64,000 nt of DNA from Wallemia ichthyophaga EXF-994. Taxonomy: Eukaryota > Basidiomycota > Wallemiomycetes > Wallemiales > Wallemiaceae. The stretch is taken from assembly GCF_000400465.1 (NCBI RefSeq), contig NW_008806295.1, forward strand, positions 112,030 through 176,029, in the 5' to 3' direction. A program made the translations under genes and the position numbers. The notes beneath the pieces are model-generated. The model made no database searches. It was not told where the DNA came from and was given only the letters and a program-made list of their open reading frames with translations. Shown piece by piece: positions 1 through 12,300 of the stretch (its first letter is position 1; each line of letters opens with the position of its first letter).

Positions 1-3000
1 ATCCTTGAGGGTGTTATGAGATTGCTGAAGTTCTTTGTATGTGTTCTCAAGTCTTGAAGTTTTATCCTCTTTCTCGGCTTTGAGCTGGTCGTGATTGGTT
101 TGCAAGGTATTGTGAGTAGATTGCAGAGTTTCAAGAGCGCTCTTTGTAGAGGCATGCTTGTCTTTGTGAGTGTCGCGATCTATTTCTGCTGTCTTTTGTG
201 CATTTATAGCAACTTTCAAAGAATTTTCAGCGGTTTCTAATGCATTGGCAACTTTGCTAGACTCTTCTTTCAATTCATCAAGATCCTTTTCAGCAGACAG
301 CCGGGCGTCTTGAGAGACCTTTTGCGCGGCAACAGACATTTCAAGCTCTTCTTTGAAGCCATTGCACTCCTTCGTGGCATCGTTATACTTGTTTTCTGCT
401 GCTTGAATTTGAGTTTTGAAATTATTCAAGTCCTTCTCATACGTCTCAAGCTTAGCAAGCAGACCATCTCTCTCGCCAGCTGCCTTCTCCTTTTCACTTT
501 TCAGATTCTCGCCTTCTTTGAGCATTTCCTCCAGGCAATTCTCTTTCTCTTGGGATTCAGATTCAAGTACGCTAAGACGACCATTGAGTTCATCACGCTC
601 CTTTTCGGCAGCCAGCTGAACTTCTTGAGATAACTTTTGTGCAGCGATAGCCTTTTCAACCTCTTCTTTGAAGCCATTACGTTCGCTGGTAACTTGGCTA
701 TACTTGTCTTCTGCAGATTGTAGTTGACTTCTGATGTCTTTCATATCATTTTCATAATTTTCGACTTTACCAAGCAAATCATCTCTATCCCTAGTCACTA
801 AATTCTTATCGCTCACCATGTTCTCATTCTCCTTGAGCATCTCCTTCAGACGACTTTCTTTCTCTGTAAATGCAGCCTCGAGTGTGCTTATACGACCGTT
901 GACTTCATCACGCTCCTTTTCAATTTCTTTCAGCTCATTTTCAGCTACGTTCTTACGTTCATCTGCAGACTTGAAGTCGTCTTGCAGGAGATCGTTCTGG
1001 GATTGTAGTGATGACAGCCGCAGCTCATCGTCCTGTCTCGCTGATTGAAGATTGGAGAACTCAGACTTGAGATCTTCAATCTCCTGACTGTTACTGATAT
1101 CGTTCTCTGTTTGTTCCTTTTGTGAAATAAGCAACTTTCTCAGCTGTTCGAGTGTGTCCGATAGCTGCTTGTTCAGATTCTCGTTTTCATCCTTCACTCT
1201 GGAAATCTCCTCACTAAGTTCACCTTTGTTCTCTTCAACGCTGTCGAGCTCTCCTTTGGCTTTTAGCTGTACTTCTAGATCTTCAATGCGAGAGCTTGTT
1301 TCAGCCTGCTCAGATCTTACTTCTTGTAGCTGCAACTTGAGTGAATCAATCTCGTCATCTTTCTCTCGCATCCGAGAATCTTGATCTCCCTGGGGCATAT
1401 GTTAGTCAGTCTAGGTGAAAATTGAAAATGACTCACACTCTCATCAGTAGAATCAGGTATACCCGTCGAAAGCACTCTTCGCTTGTTCATGGGAATGTTA
1501 AATCCAGGTGCTGACACTCCGAGACCCATATCAGACAGTCGTCTACTCTGTCCATGTTTAAGATGCGACTGTCGTCTACTGCTCATATCTTCACTATCAA
1601 TGTTCGTACTGTTGAGAACTAATTTACGAGCTTCTCCGAGGTCCTTGTTTAATTGATCAATTTGCTCATTCTGATAAGACACTTTCTCATCATTTGCTGC
1701 TCTCTCTTCAGCAATAGCATGCCGGATTTCTTCATACTTGTTAGATTCCAGCTCTGCGACTTCTTTCTGGAGTATTTTGATCTGAGTGATGTGCTGCTGC
1801 AACAGTGCATCCTTGGTACCATCCAGTATATCACCACGCTTAGCCTGTATCTTGACCTTCTTTATTGTGCGTGCGAATTTGAGTGTGTCGAGTGTGGCGT
1901 TGTGATGATCCATTCCGTCGGCTATGGTGCACACCACACCGACTCTGGCATCACCTGACAAGGACGGTTTGAGGAGGTAAGTGAGTTTGCTATTACGGAA
2001 AGGTATATGAGCTGGTTTTGGGGTCTTGACAATCTCGCTGATAACTGTTGAAAGTGCAAGTAAAGATTTATTGATATTGCTACCTTCTAACCGACGTGAT
2101 GAGTCTGTCGTAGCTTTCTCACTACCAGCCAAATCTATCAGGTTGAGTGTCGATTTACGAGATATAGAGTTCTTGGTGAGGTTTGATTGTCTTTCTGAAG
2201 ATTCTACGACGATTTGGAATACACAGTGCGATCTGCTACTTCTGTCATTCCAGTCAGTGGCACCAACGTGACGATTGAGATCACCCTGGTCTTTCAGTGC
2301 AAGAACTTCTTGTGGAGTTGTGACTAGCACTTCAGTGAGATTCTCTACGAATGTATTGCCACCTTGATTTTCACGAACTCGTAGCTCTTCATTTTGTGTA
2401 GAAGGACCGAGAAGATCACGTAATTTCTCATTGTATATTTCCAAATAACGTACTCTGAGAAGAAACTCACGCGAAGGATCCTATTTGACGCGTAAATGAG
2501 ACATATAAAGACGCGTTAGATGACACTTACGTCATAGATTTCTTCGAATACTTGTTCGACGGCTAGAGGAATGATACCAGGTTCATCTTCAGTACCCGTG
2601 AGAGTATGAGTTTTACCAGAGCCAGTCTGACCATAAGCAAAGACGGTTGAGTTGTAACCGACCATGGAGGAGTGAATCAGTCTGGTGATGTGACTATCAT
2701 ACAAAGAGCAAGTACGAGCAGGGGGGAGGAGAAGACTGTCGTAAGTGAATTCACTGTTCTTAGAGTGCCTGGTAGGAGTACCTGCGCTTCTCTTTTCGAC
2801 AAGGGGGTGATTTGCGCTAAGGGCAATTGTATTCGTTGGTTTGTTGATATCGTACAAGTGATGTTTCTTGTGTACGTTTGCATTTATGTGATTTGGGGAG
2901 AGAGCAACTGGATTCACCTCATTTGGGCGCATTCTAACGAAAACTTGAACTTGTTCTGGCTTCTGTGTGTCATCGATGACTTGCTTACGGCGCATATGAC

Positions 3001-3154
3001 GGGGAGTTGGGGGAAGAGGAATTAAATCGTCCTCACTGAGCTCATCTAATGAAGGAGGATTCGATGTCGGTGAAGGTGGTGCTTCCGTTGGTGTAAACGC
3101 GGCCGTTGGCCTCCTGTAGCCCGTTGGAATCTGATTCTTTACTTTAAGCTTCAT
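1..3154 (-). CDS. kinesin-7 (CENP-E/Kip2-like) motor protein, C-terminus cut by window edge
   Basis: Microtubule motor. Exons read as 2531-3154, 1437-2480 and 1-1389 (open to the left edge), with introns of 50 and 47 nt; at least 1019 residues are visible. A proline-rich lead of about 60 residues precedes the motor. The motor shows the P-loop AYGQTGSGKTHT, the segment YLEIYNEKLRDLL across the first splice, switch I NDRSSRSH, switch II DLAGSEK and the segment IPFRNSKLTYLLKPSLSG. The neck is KFARTIKKVK. Everything after about residue 430 is charged coiled coil, still open at position 1. The N-terminal motor and neck resemble the kinesin-7 family (CENP-E, fungal Kip2), which acts in plus-end tracking or chromosome transport; the subfamily is inference. 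It is divergent from the methyltransferase gene across 358 bp. Confidence 0.85.
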
Positions 3155-3512
3155 GAGAATATCGTCAAAGTCGTAATTAAGGCCAATAGATGTTATTATT
3201 ACGCGTATTTTTAATTTTTATTAGATTTTTATAATTTTTATAATTTGGTGATGGCTGAATTGGGCTGAACTGCTGGACGGCTCCAAGTTGGGTTATGGAT
3301 CCACGAATCTTGTGAGGCGGAGCTGGATTTGGAAATAATTGAAAATTAATTCAAACGTTGCAGGAGAAATTTCTCAGTTCTATTAGCAATCGCAGGTGTT
3401 GCTGGATATAACGTAAAGTCAAATATCGATAAACGCAGATTCGTCAAGGTTGGAGCGTGTTTTATATCTCCTTTCGACATACTCACATGCCTATAGCACC
3501 AACAATACCGCA
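3155..3512. promoter_or_regulatory. divergent intergenic region, kinesin / methyltransferase
   Basis: 358 bp between two outward-facing start codons. The kinesin side is strongly AT-rich (about 3175-3245, runs of T and A). No RNA gene or conserved ORF is seen. It is the only place for the promoters of both genes. Confidence 0.4.
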
Positions 3513-4149
3513 ATGAGAAAGAATTACGAGCAAGGAGTGGATAAGTATTACACTCAAGTCCACGACAGTTACAGGAATCCTCATTTCTACGCTATCACCA
3601 AATGCCTCAGTCAATTTCTTACAAACCACCCTAAACCTGCTAGCGTTGTTGACTTGAGTTGTGGAAGGTTGGTTCCTGCTACCTTTACACATATAAACAT
3701 GACGCTTACACTCAAACAACAGCGGCGAAGTCACGGAAATACTCACAAACTTTTACAGGCGCAGGAACCAACAAATACCTTCAATCGTAGCGACTGACCC
3801 TTTCACAATGTCCGCTTACACTCAACGTACTGGCAGAACCTGTCTCTCACTCAGTTTCCAAGATATAGCCCATGGAAAGCTCATTGGGGATTTTCATTTA
3901 GTCATCATTTCATTTGCATTGCATTTAATCTCGGATAACAGCGCCTTATACTCTTTCCTCACCCAACTATCTTATCAATCCAGGTACCTTTGCATACTCA
4001 GCCCGCACAAGAAGCCAGAGATCAAACCTTCATGGGGATTTGAAAGGATAAACACTAAGACATTGGAAGCTGATGATAACGACGAGATATATATCGAGAG
4101 GGTTCGACTTCGTTTGTTTAAATCGTATAACTTTGATCAATTTTCATGA
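3513..4149 (+). CDS. small class I SAM-dependent methyltransferase
   Basis: Two exons, 3513-3667 and 3723-4149, joined across a 55-nt intron (donor GTTGGT, acceptor AACAG); 193 residues. The splice restores a SAM-binding motif I, VVDLSCGSGEVTEIL, which is broken in the unspliced frames. It is followed by IVATDPFT, AYTQRTGR and a SFQDIA segment, the order seen in a conserved fungal Rossmann-fold methyltransferase family of unknown substrate. The start MRKNYEQG was chosen because the following YRNPHF segment is typical of the family N-terminus; an upstream in-frame ATG at 3450 exists. The stop codon overlaps the end of the opposing gene by 6 bp. The substrate cannot be told from the sequence. 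Confidence 0.75.
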
Positions 4150-4935
4150 CATGTCCATTGAGGTATCTTCTTTTTGCTGTGCGTTGTGTGTGTTGTGTGT
4201 GTTGTTTGAGTTGTGTGCATTTTGCGCATTTTGTGATAAATATTCATCATAAAGTGCATCTAATTCATCATCATCAAAGAGGTCATCGCTATCTGCGGCG
4301 TTAGTAGCATTTGCGTCATTGAAATAGGACATATCCATGTTATTGTCCAAATCCTCGGGTATTTCCTCCTCAGTCTCACTCCAAAACTCAAGTGGATCAT
4401 AATCTGAGCCAACGCAAAGATCAAACTTGCTTTCTTTTCGCCTAATCTCAGATCTGTAATCCCTTTCGTCAATCTTGCTGTCGATTTTATTCTGCAGGTC
4501 ATCGTCGTCCTCATCAGCCTCCTCATCGAGATTGAAGAGCTGCTTGGAATTTATACGGGCAGAGTCAACATCGCGAGCTCTAGACAACTTTCTTAGCTGC
4601 TGAGATTTGAACCTTTCCTTCCAAAGTCTTTTCTTAGGATCTGCTGCGTCGTTGGGTGCGAGTGGAGACGACGACAGAATCGCGTGACTGAATTTAGATG
4701 TCGTTGCAGACGTAGGTGATGAACTGTGATGTAGGTTTGCAACGCGTCTTCTATTCCCACCAATTCCAAATTGATCTCCATCGCTCTTTAAATTCCCACT
4801 GCCAGTGCCATTCTGCCTGTATCTGTATCGATAGCCAGAATCAAGTGAAGCAGGCTGCGTTGGACGCGTGACTCTTTGTCGTGCTGGCTTTGGCTTTGGT
4901 GGCGTGCTGCTTCCGATGTTGAATAAATCCATCAT
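4144..4935 (-). CDS. hypothetical acidic protein
   Basis: A single open frame of 263 residues that I do not recognise. The N-terminus (MMDLFNIGSS, then prolines and basic residues) is low complexity. A basic patch DPKKRLWKERFKSQQ near residue 100 is followed by a strongly acidic C-terminal half with a WSETEEEIPEDL segment and a DDLFDDDELDALYDEYL helix. The tail is Asn/His-rich, from a GTGTTGT-type repeat in the DNA at about 4170-4215. The basic WKERF patch faintly recalls RPA-interacting proteins, but that is not enough for a call. Its 3' end overlaps the convergent methyltransferase by 6 bp. Confidence 0.55.
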   Translation of the reverse strand: MMDLFNIGSSTPPKPKPARQRVTRPTQPASLDSGYRYRYRQNGTGSGNLKSDGDQFGIGGNRRRVANLHHSSSPTSATTSKFSHAILSSSPLAPNDAADPKKRLWKERFKSQQLRKLSRARDVDSARINSKQLFNLDEEADEDDDDLQNKIDSKIDERDYRSEIRRKESKFDLCVGSDYDPLEFWSETEEEIPEDLDNNMDMSYFNDANATNAADSDDLFDDDELDALYDEYLSQNAQNAHNSNNTHNTHNAQQKEDTSMDMS

Positions 4936-5241
4936 CTTCGTTGTAAGGAGTCAAGAAGAAGTGATGCTAGTCAAATTGGCAGGATACATTTGAAATATTT
5001 CTTGGCCTGAAGATATGCATTTCTAGTCTATCACGTGTTGCCTTGCTACAAATCTCACTCCCACTGCCATTGCTTACAATTTGCCTTTGTTTGTCAGAAA
5101 TTTTCACTCTTTCAACAAAGTCAAAGCGATTCGAGCGCGTTTAAAAAGGTAAAAATATACGTTATTTATCAAAAATTCTGTTTCGTTTACATCCATCCCC
5201 ACTAAGTCTCCTTCTTTAACACCGATTATCAAGATCGTAAA
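4936..5241. promoter_or_regulatory. divergent intergenic region between two unrecognised genes
   Basis: 306 bp between outward-facing start codons. An AT-rich stretch with a TATA-like AAAAATATA lies around 5150, about 90 bp upstream of the + strand start. Nothing else is recognisable. Confidence 0.35.
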
Positions 5242-6154
5242 ATGTCCAGTAAAGCACCCCGGGCGCTTGTAATTAGCCCAAACTCTAAATTTGATATGCA
5301 AATGCTTTCAGTACTTCGTCATGTATCTTTACATGGCACATTAACATCTTTTTGTGGTGGCACAGCACCTCACCAACTGACACAATACTCGCCACATTCA
5401 AATGATATCTTGCTTCAAATCAACAGCAAAGAAGACCTGAAATCTCAATTCACCATATTTGATGTAATCATTAACTGCTTTGATCAATCTGCTGACTTCA
5501 ATAGGGGGAAAGGTATCTCAAACTCTATCGTCATGGCGCTGTCGAAATGCGAAGTTAGGTGAGCTGCTCTAATCGAAAGCTCATGAAAAACACCCACTCA
5601 ACAGGCAGGAAAATATACTTCACCTCCGACAGGGATACTGACAATCGAAAAACTATTTTTTTCAGACGATGTCTCAACTTCGAAAGTGAATGCCCGCACT
5701 TTCGCAGACAAGCACAGCAGCGCTAATATAAAAGTTTTCAGCGTATACGGTGGTATATGCATGCAAGACTTCTTCGAGGTGTATTTGGAGACCAAGTCAG
5801 AGGTGTTTAGGGGAAAGAAACTCTAGTATTTTGAAATGCTAGAGGAGCGCGGCCAAGTATCAGTCGCACTCACCTACAAGAGCGACCTATTTCAGGCCAC
5901 TATGAAGCTTGTTCTGCTAGCTTGGTCAGATGTCGGTAAGACACCCGATCACATACATCTCTACTCCGAATGCAGGCCTCTCCGAGAGCAACTGCAGACC
6001 TAAGAGACTAGCGATTGAACGCCGCGCACTAGCGCTATTCTCTTTCAAAGCTATGTATTTCAATAGCTACCAGAAAATTGACTATACCCTCAAAGCGCGT
6101 AAAGGTACCCATTTGAGCAATATAGCAGCCAGCGAGCCCTGGACAAAGATGTAA
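5242..6154 (+). CDS. hypothetical protein, four exons
   Basis: Unrecognised gene of about 257 residues. Proposed exons are 5242-5553, 5605-5778, 5827-5935 and 5976-6154; the spliced length divides by three. The last two introns (48 and 40 nt) keep frame cleanly: DFFE joins YFEMLEERG, and WSDV joins GLSESN. The first donor is uncertain: GTGAGC at 5559 looks better but breaks the frame, while GTTAGG at 5554 keeps it. The N-terminus RALVISPNSKF followed by a FDVIINCFD strand could be a Rossmann-like fold, but no family motif is clear. It converges on eIF2B-delta with 48 bp between stops. Confidence 0.45.
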
Positions 6155-6202
6155 AAGTAAGAATAAAGGAATACATATGCATTAGTTTTACATTATATCA
6201 CG

Positions 6203-7461
6203 CTACACCCTTCCTCGGAACATGAGAGCAGGGATAGAGGTTGGTGGATGGATGCCGACTTCAGATATCACACCATCGATAAACTTAGCGGGTGTGACAT
6301 CATACAACAGCGACTCTTCTCTCACGTTTGGACCGAGACCTTGGATATCCAACTTGAAAGCCTCCGGAGCGAGCTCATTGGTGGTGATAGAATCGAGCAT
6401 GACCCTGTCGACAAATTTGTAGGATTCAGCGAGTGTGTACACAGGAACATTATGTAATTTAGACAGCAGCGCAACTGAAGCGTTACCAGCGCGAGAGTAG
6501 AGTGAACCATTTGCGAGTATGGCGTGTGCACCGAGGAGAGCGAATGAGATGTTAGGGAGTAAAGACTGCAGGGCTGTCAAGTGAGAGTAAGTGCAATCAA
6601 TACCTGCTTCTGTTAAGGTGGACAGTAGATTTTTGCCTTCGTTGAGGGGCTTGGCGTCGAGAAGAGTAACAGAAAACAGTTTACCAGCTTTTTTAGCTTC
6701 TATCAAGGTCTTTTCAATGATAGAAGAACGGGCATAGACGAGGATGTTGGAGTGAGTGGTTGAAGAAAGTTTTGTGAGCGTGTTCTTGATAATTTCGTCG
6801 CCAGCGAGGGTTATTCTGTCTCTGACGTAGTAGTCTATGAGCATACAGAGGTGGTTACGTGCCTTGAAAGTGTTTGTTAGGATGACGCGCCGGATAATAC
6901 GCCTAAAACACGCGCACTCACGTCATTGTCATCCATATCGGGATCAATGTTAGCAATCTGAAGCTTGAGCCATCTGATAGCACTTCCGTTCGAAATGGAT
7001 TTTGGCCTGCAGCTCTCGAGGTGGGTGATCTGGGGTGAGATCACCGATAGCAGATTCCTAGAGAGCGTGGTGCCGGGAGGAGTATTGTAGGAGCCAATAA
7101 CGAGTTTGAGTGCGCTCATAAGAGCCAAAGTGCGAGCATTAGCGCCTACGATAGAGAAGTTTGAAAGAAGAGCGCCTAATCTGGATATTTGGGGGTGCAC
7201 ATGCTCAGGCTTGACGGAAGGGATCGGGGCTTTGTGAAGGTGCTTAAGAGGGCTGTCCAAGGTATTCTGAAGGGCTTGAGAATGGCTCAAGACGCTACCT
7301 GAGTCGCTTCTAGCGCTGGATTGGGCTGGGTGTTGGGAAGGCTGAGAAGGCTGAAAAGGCTGTGCCATATGCTCAGGCTTCTCACCGCCACCTCTAGCCT
7401 CCACTTTCTGCTTCCTCCTCTCAGATTTTTGATTTATTTTCTTTTGTTTATCTTCAGGCAT
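6203..7461 (-). CDS. GCD2: translation initiation factor eIF2B subunit delta
   Basis: Regulatory subunit of the guanine-nucleotide exchange factor that reloads eIF2 with GTP. Exons are 6922-7461 and 6203-6862, with an intron of 59 nt; 399 residues. A Lys/Arg-rich, Gln/Pro-rich N-terminal region of about 100 residues precedes the eIF2B alpha/beta/delta domain. Recognisable segments are SCRPKSISNGSAIRWLK before the splice, then MLIDYYVRDRITLAGDEII, ILVYARSS, LLGAHAILANGSLYSRAGN and PVYTLAESYKFVDRV. An in-frame ATG 27 bp upstream (7488) is an alternative start. GCN2, the kinase whose product eIF2-P inhibits eIF2B, lies about 2 kb away, but two unrelated features separate them and I infer no operon-like link. 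Confidence 0.92.
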
Positions 7462-7674
7462 TTTTGAAGCGTACGTCTTGAGAAACAACCAAGTGAGTCA
7501 ACGAATTGGGATCAAAATTGGAATGATGAAATTTCAAATACACAAACGTAGCCAGTCCAAATACCAATTGGATTAGACTTCTTGACTGTTTTAGCTCAAG
7601 TTTTCTTCAACGGCTTTGACGGCTATATAGTCATAGTTACTCTGACCCAATGTGATCCCAGCCAGTATTCCTCT

Positions 7675-9285
7675 CTAAACATCCTCCACAGTCACCCTAT
7701 CCACCCCTATAGGCATTCCTGTCTCGCTATGTACCAAAACCCATTTGTACTTGTTCATGAATCCTCCTTTCTCCAGTCTCTGATCATACTTGAGTGCCCT
7801 CCCCCATTCTATCCTCTGAACCCTTGAGTTGCCCATTGTACACGCATGCGCTATTGCTGCACTTGCTTTGTCATACCGCCCTATTGACCTCATGTCCCAC
7901 TCTCTCCACGTGTCCGTATTTGGCAGTGCTAGCGGTGAAGGATCCCCATATAGCTCGTCCAAGTTGAGGTGTATGCACACTCTTTCCAAGAAAGGCATCT
8001 TGCTTAGCATCTTTATCACAGTGTCTGGCCAGTACCTCATTGGAACCTCCTCTGCCTCTCCAAACACCAATGCTAAGTCTAGCTCCTTGATTGTTGGTAT
8101 CGAATAACACAGTCTTTCGAGGCTGTCGTCCTCCGTAACTAAAATTGTCAACTTGAGTCGTTCTAGCTGCTTATCCCGCAAATCTATCAACGCAAACGCC
8201 AACTCATCCGGCTCCATCAATCCTTCAAACTCTACCTCCTTCAGTTGCCTCGACACGCGCAATATCTGATCCGATGTCGATGGCGGTCTCCCTGCGAATT
8301 TGAGACACTCCAATTGTCCAAACATATCGTCTTTCTCGGTTCTGCTCACCCTATATGACCTCTCGACTCCTGACAACGACAATGTTTTTAATTGCTTCAA
8401 TGTCTTGAACATGTCTGTGTACGCTACCTCAATATCCCCATCGATGGCCTCGCTTGGCAGAGGCAGCGGTCCTATTGCGAGATTTTCCAATGTGCTATCA
8501 AACTGTGAAATAAACCTGAACAGATCCACAAACTCTGTCTTATCCGGTGGTGCAAGTGGAATTGGATCACCGTCTTGATCTGTACCATCTCCCTTGAAAT
8601 TGTTGGTGTTAGTGAGAGTTACACAGATCAGGTTTACCCTGCTTACGTATGTTGCATCACGCGGGTACCATTCTACTGTAAACTTATTCAATTTCGGTTT
8701 ACTGAGGTGTTTTCTTTGCAAACCAAGCGTCAAAGTATCGTAGAAAATAAGATCAAGTGACGTGAGTGTCGTAATGCCTCCAAGGCTCTCTCCTATTGAA
8801 TCAAACATTGGCTGATCCCATGCCAGTGAGACGTGGTCCAACCAAGACAATTGACGGATTCCGCGAGCGACTTCGAGTGCAACTAAGGGGCCTGTTTGAG
8901 AATGTCATAACCACTATTATCTATATAGCTCACGCGATGCTGGCTTGTATAGACATATCCGCAGATCAATATCGAGTCTACGTATGCTGTCATGGCCAAT
9001 TGAGTCGGTTTTACATCTAGAAGGCATTGCTCACTGATTAAAACTGGTCGGATCACATCGCAGCGCTTTCAAATTGCTCAAGTCGTGTCCCCGTATCGTC
9101 ATGCTCCGCGATAACAGTCTACGCAGCACGCGCTCGAAGCGCTTGCAAGTGAGCGAGAAATGCAATTTATCTTCAAAATCAAGATAATTGGCTATTTGAA
9201 GCACCTCTTTATCCTTTATCGTTGACGTATTCATCGTGGTCCTTTTAGAAGATAAGACTTGAAAATTATCAAGAATGTCTTTCAT
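7675..9285 (-). CDS. F-box / leucine-rich-repeat-like protein
   Basis: Proposed exons are 9035-9285, 8934-8986, 8647-8891 and 7675-8592; 488 residues. The N-terminus carries an F-box-like segment, EVLQIANYLDFEDKLHFSLT followed by CKRFERVLRRLL. The rest repeats Leu-rich units such as IRRLDIDLRI, RQLSWLDHVSL, LKTLSLSGVE and KELDLALVF, as in fungal F-box/LRR proteins that give substrate specificity to SCF ubiquitin ligases. The third intron (8593-8646, GTAAGC...TTTCAAG) is 54 nt, contains no stop and is in frame, so a plain ORF would read through it. The start MKDILDNF lies 71 bp below the GCN2 stop on the same strand. The exact substrate is unknown. Confidence 0.6.
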
Positions 9286-9305
9286 TCCCGCGCATTCTTG
9301 GTAGC

Positions 9306-9328
9306 AATAATAATAATAATAATAATAA
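9306..9328. repeat. AAT trinucleotide microsatellite
   Basis: About seven to eight AAT units in the short gap between the GCN2 stop (9357) and the next start (9285, same strand). It would lie in the GCN2 3' UTR or the 5' leader of the F-box gene. Confidence 0.9.
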
Positions 9329-9356
9329 AACGTTTTCTTTCTTATAATACACACTC

Positions 9357-12300
9357 TCAAATCAAAGCTATCCTGTTGTCTTTTATATTGAATATCAGCC
9401 AAGCCGACGTTTGGGTTTTCTGGTCGCGCACCCGCTCTCTTATCAGATGAAGGTAAGAGGATATGTGGGGTGAGCCAGCACCTAGAACCTGTTTAAACTT
9501 GTCGTCATCGCGTATCCAGTCGCTGTTCATTGCCATTCTATCAAAGACAACTGCTGGTACATCGACAGCCAGCATCGCCTTACTAGCATTTTCAAATTCT
9601 TGTAATGCACTCTCAGCTGTTTTGTGTTGCGTTTCGTGTTTTGCGTTAACATTGTAATTATAAATTGAGTATCAAACTCACCTCTGTCACTCATTAGGGC
9701 CCGATTCCGCTTGTTAATCTTGTTCTTATTGTCGTCCTTTTTAAATGACCACGCTATCTCACTTGGCATGGCAAGATGAATATCAACACCAGGTGTATCT
9801 TTGTCATGTGTCCTCGATATTTCGTCCTGTGATTGGCGCAGCTTCCTCGATAGAAAATCAACGATATCATGTCGATCGACTGTGAAGAGTTAAGCTCAGT
9901 TATTAAAAAACACCTATAACCAACCACACACCTTCCTCCTCTGATTTTTTAGACAGCGTATTGCGCACCTTCAATACTGTACTGTTCGCCTTGAGCAGCA
10001 CGAGATAGGTGATTCCCTCGCCTCTGCACCTTTCCATCAACATATCAGGACTTTGATATGTATGCGATCCGTCGTACATCTGTAGACATTAGCAAACCAA
10101 CACCAAATCCCAAAATGACTTACCACGTCAGCTGAAATACCAGCATCCCATAATAGCGCAGCTACATCCATCCTCTCGCTCATCATGCCCTGGTATGTAT
10201 TACCAAAACTTCCAACATAAACATCACACCGACGAGGCATGTGGTTTTTCTGTCCAGGCGACATTTTCGAATTGGGCTTCTTATTACTGGAATCCATCAC
10301 ACAACTAGCCAAGACATCTACATTAATGCGCAGGTTAACCATGAACGGAAGTGTTCTTGTAGTGTGGGACAGCTTTTTCAGAAGATTATCAGATCGCCCG
10401 CCGATTGCCATCGCTTCTCGACGTCCTTTAGCGACCCTCCTGCTCACATCAAGCATCAATCCAGATGCATAGTCGTCATACGAGTCATTCAATAACGTCG
10501 TCGTATCAAATACTATATTCCGGCGGCTGTGGTGGCGAGAGAAGAACTCAAATGTACTGTCTAGATCGCCTAACGTCTCTTTCAATTCATCTTTGTGATG
10601 CGGGAGTGCTTTCATCATCTCTGTAAGCATTGTTTTATGGTCTTTACCTCTGATCAGGAGATGCTCGAGCTCTTCTAGCCGCGCAACACTCTTGGTGTTG
10701 TCTATCTGCGCCGTAAGCTGGCTGCGTACATGTGGCATGCCCACTCCCTTTCCGAGCTGGTCGAATATTCCCAGTACTGCCGCACGTTTCTTGGTTGGGA
10801 AGAGTGAGAGGATGATTTCGACAATGACTGAGTGATTGATCCTGATCTCCCAATTTGAAGATATTACTGATGGATGCTCTAATACCTTGTCAATTACTGA
10901 CATTATCTCTCCCTCCATTGCCTTGGTAGTCGTTGGAGACACTATATCAAAATTGGCCTCCGATTCTTGAATTGGTTGGCCACCCGCTACATTACGCTTA
11001 AAGCGGCCTCCCATCCAGAACCGTTTGGTGCGTGTAATGTTCTGCTTCAATATTATTCTGGTAAATCCTACCAGACCATTGTAAGGTAGATGCACAACAC
11101 AACCAGTGCTGTCGAGCAAGCTGACTACTTCTTTGTCTTTGATACCTTCACTTTCATCCGGCTTGGGAGATAGGAGAGGCGAAGCGAGAGGCACTGCACC
11201 GTGTAGCTTGAATACCCAGTCTAGATGCTCCTGCACTAGGCGTATAATTGCATCAGGAGAAAGCGATCCTCCGCCAGTATCGTAGGTGTGGTATTGCAGT
11301 GCGTTGGGTGAGTTGTTAAATAGCCTTGAAACTAGTTTCTGGTATCGCGGTTGGTCGGGATGGAGAACTCGCAAAGCTTCTTCAAAGTACTCCTCTTCCA
11401 TTGTCTCAGGTAGTAGACTTGAATGGAGCACCTCAGCGGCCGATGGCCGTTCACTTTGGTCGTGCTTGAGCATCCACTCTATCAGTCTCTTTTCATCTAC
11501 TAAAGTATCTGGAAATGTTGATGGAAACACCGGCTTTGGCTGTCTCATTTGATGCAGTACTTGGACTCTCTCCATACCCGTCCTGAACTTGTTGCACATT
11601 TCAAAAAAGATTATCTTGGGTGGGTTGTTAGACGACCAACAATAGATAGCTCACTTACGCCTAATGAGAAGATGTCTACTTTCTCAGTATATCTTCCACT
11701 GCTATTTGCAATTTCCGGCGCAATATAAAGACTCGTACCAACAGCTGATGTAGTATCACTCGACTCATTGACTAGCGCCCTATCAAATATCATGCTATTG
11801 TTAGAATCGTTCACTCCAAGTGTAGCAAGACCGAAATCACCAATCTTGACATCACCTTGTGCGTCGATGAAAATGTTGCTCGGTTTCAAGTCGCGATGTA
11901 CGATGCCAAGAGTATTGATATAAGCCAGTCCGTCTAGTACTTGTCTGAAGATTTTCCAGCGTTCTTCTGTGCTTAACCCTTCTTCAAGCGACTCTGATAG
12001 AGTCAATTTCTCGCAGTACTGCATCTGTATGTACAAAATGCGCGAGTGAGATGTCAAGTTTTTCTTGTTTTGGTCTTGAGAGCTACGGCTACTCAAGCTA
12101 CTGCTATCGCTACTAACTTCACTTTCATTCTCGTTCTCGCTCTCATCCTCATCGTCGTTCTCGCTATCCTCCTCATCACCCCCTTCGAAGAATATACCAT
12201 CGTCTCTGCTTGCCGTCTTTGCAACACTGAGCGAATCATCAAACTTGGGATTGAGAAGTTTGTGCATAGAGAAGCTATAGCTGTCAGCAGTGCCCTTCTT

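Noticed and set aside
310-1384. Several Ser/Leu/Phe-rich plus-strand ORFs
   Set aside because: They are antisense shadows of the kinesin coiled coil.
3450-3512. Upstream ATG of the methyltransferase
   Set aside because: The added residues do not resemble the family, and a closer start precedes the conserved region.
9880-11600. Apparent separate genes around 10-11.6 kb
   Set aside because: Splicing joins them into the H-RS-like and C-terminal parts of GCN2 with consistent phase.
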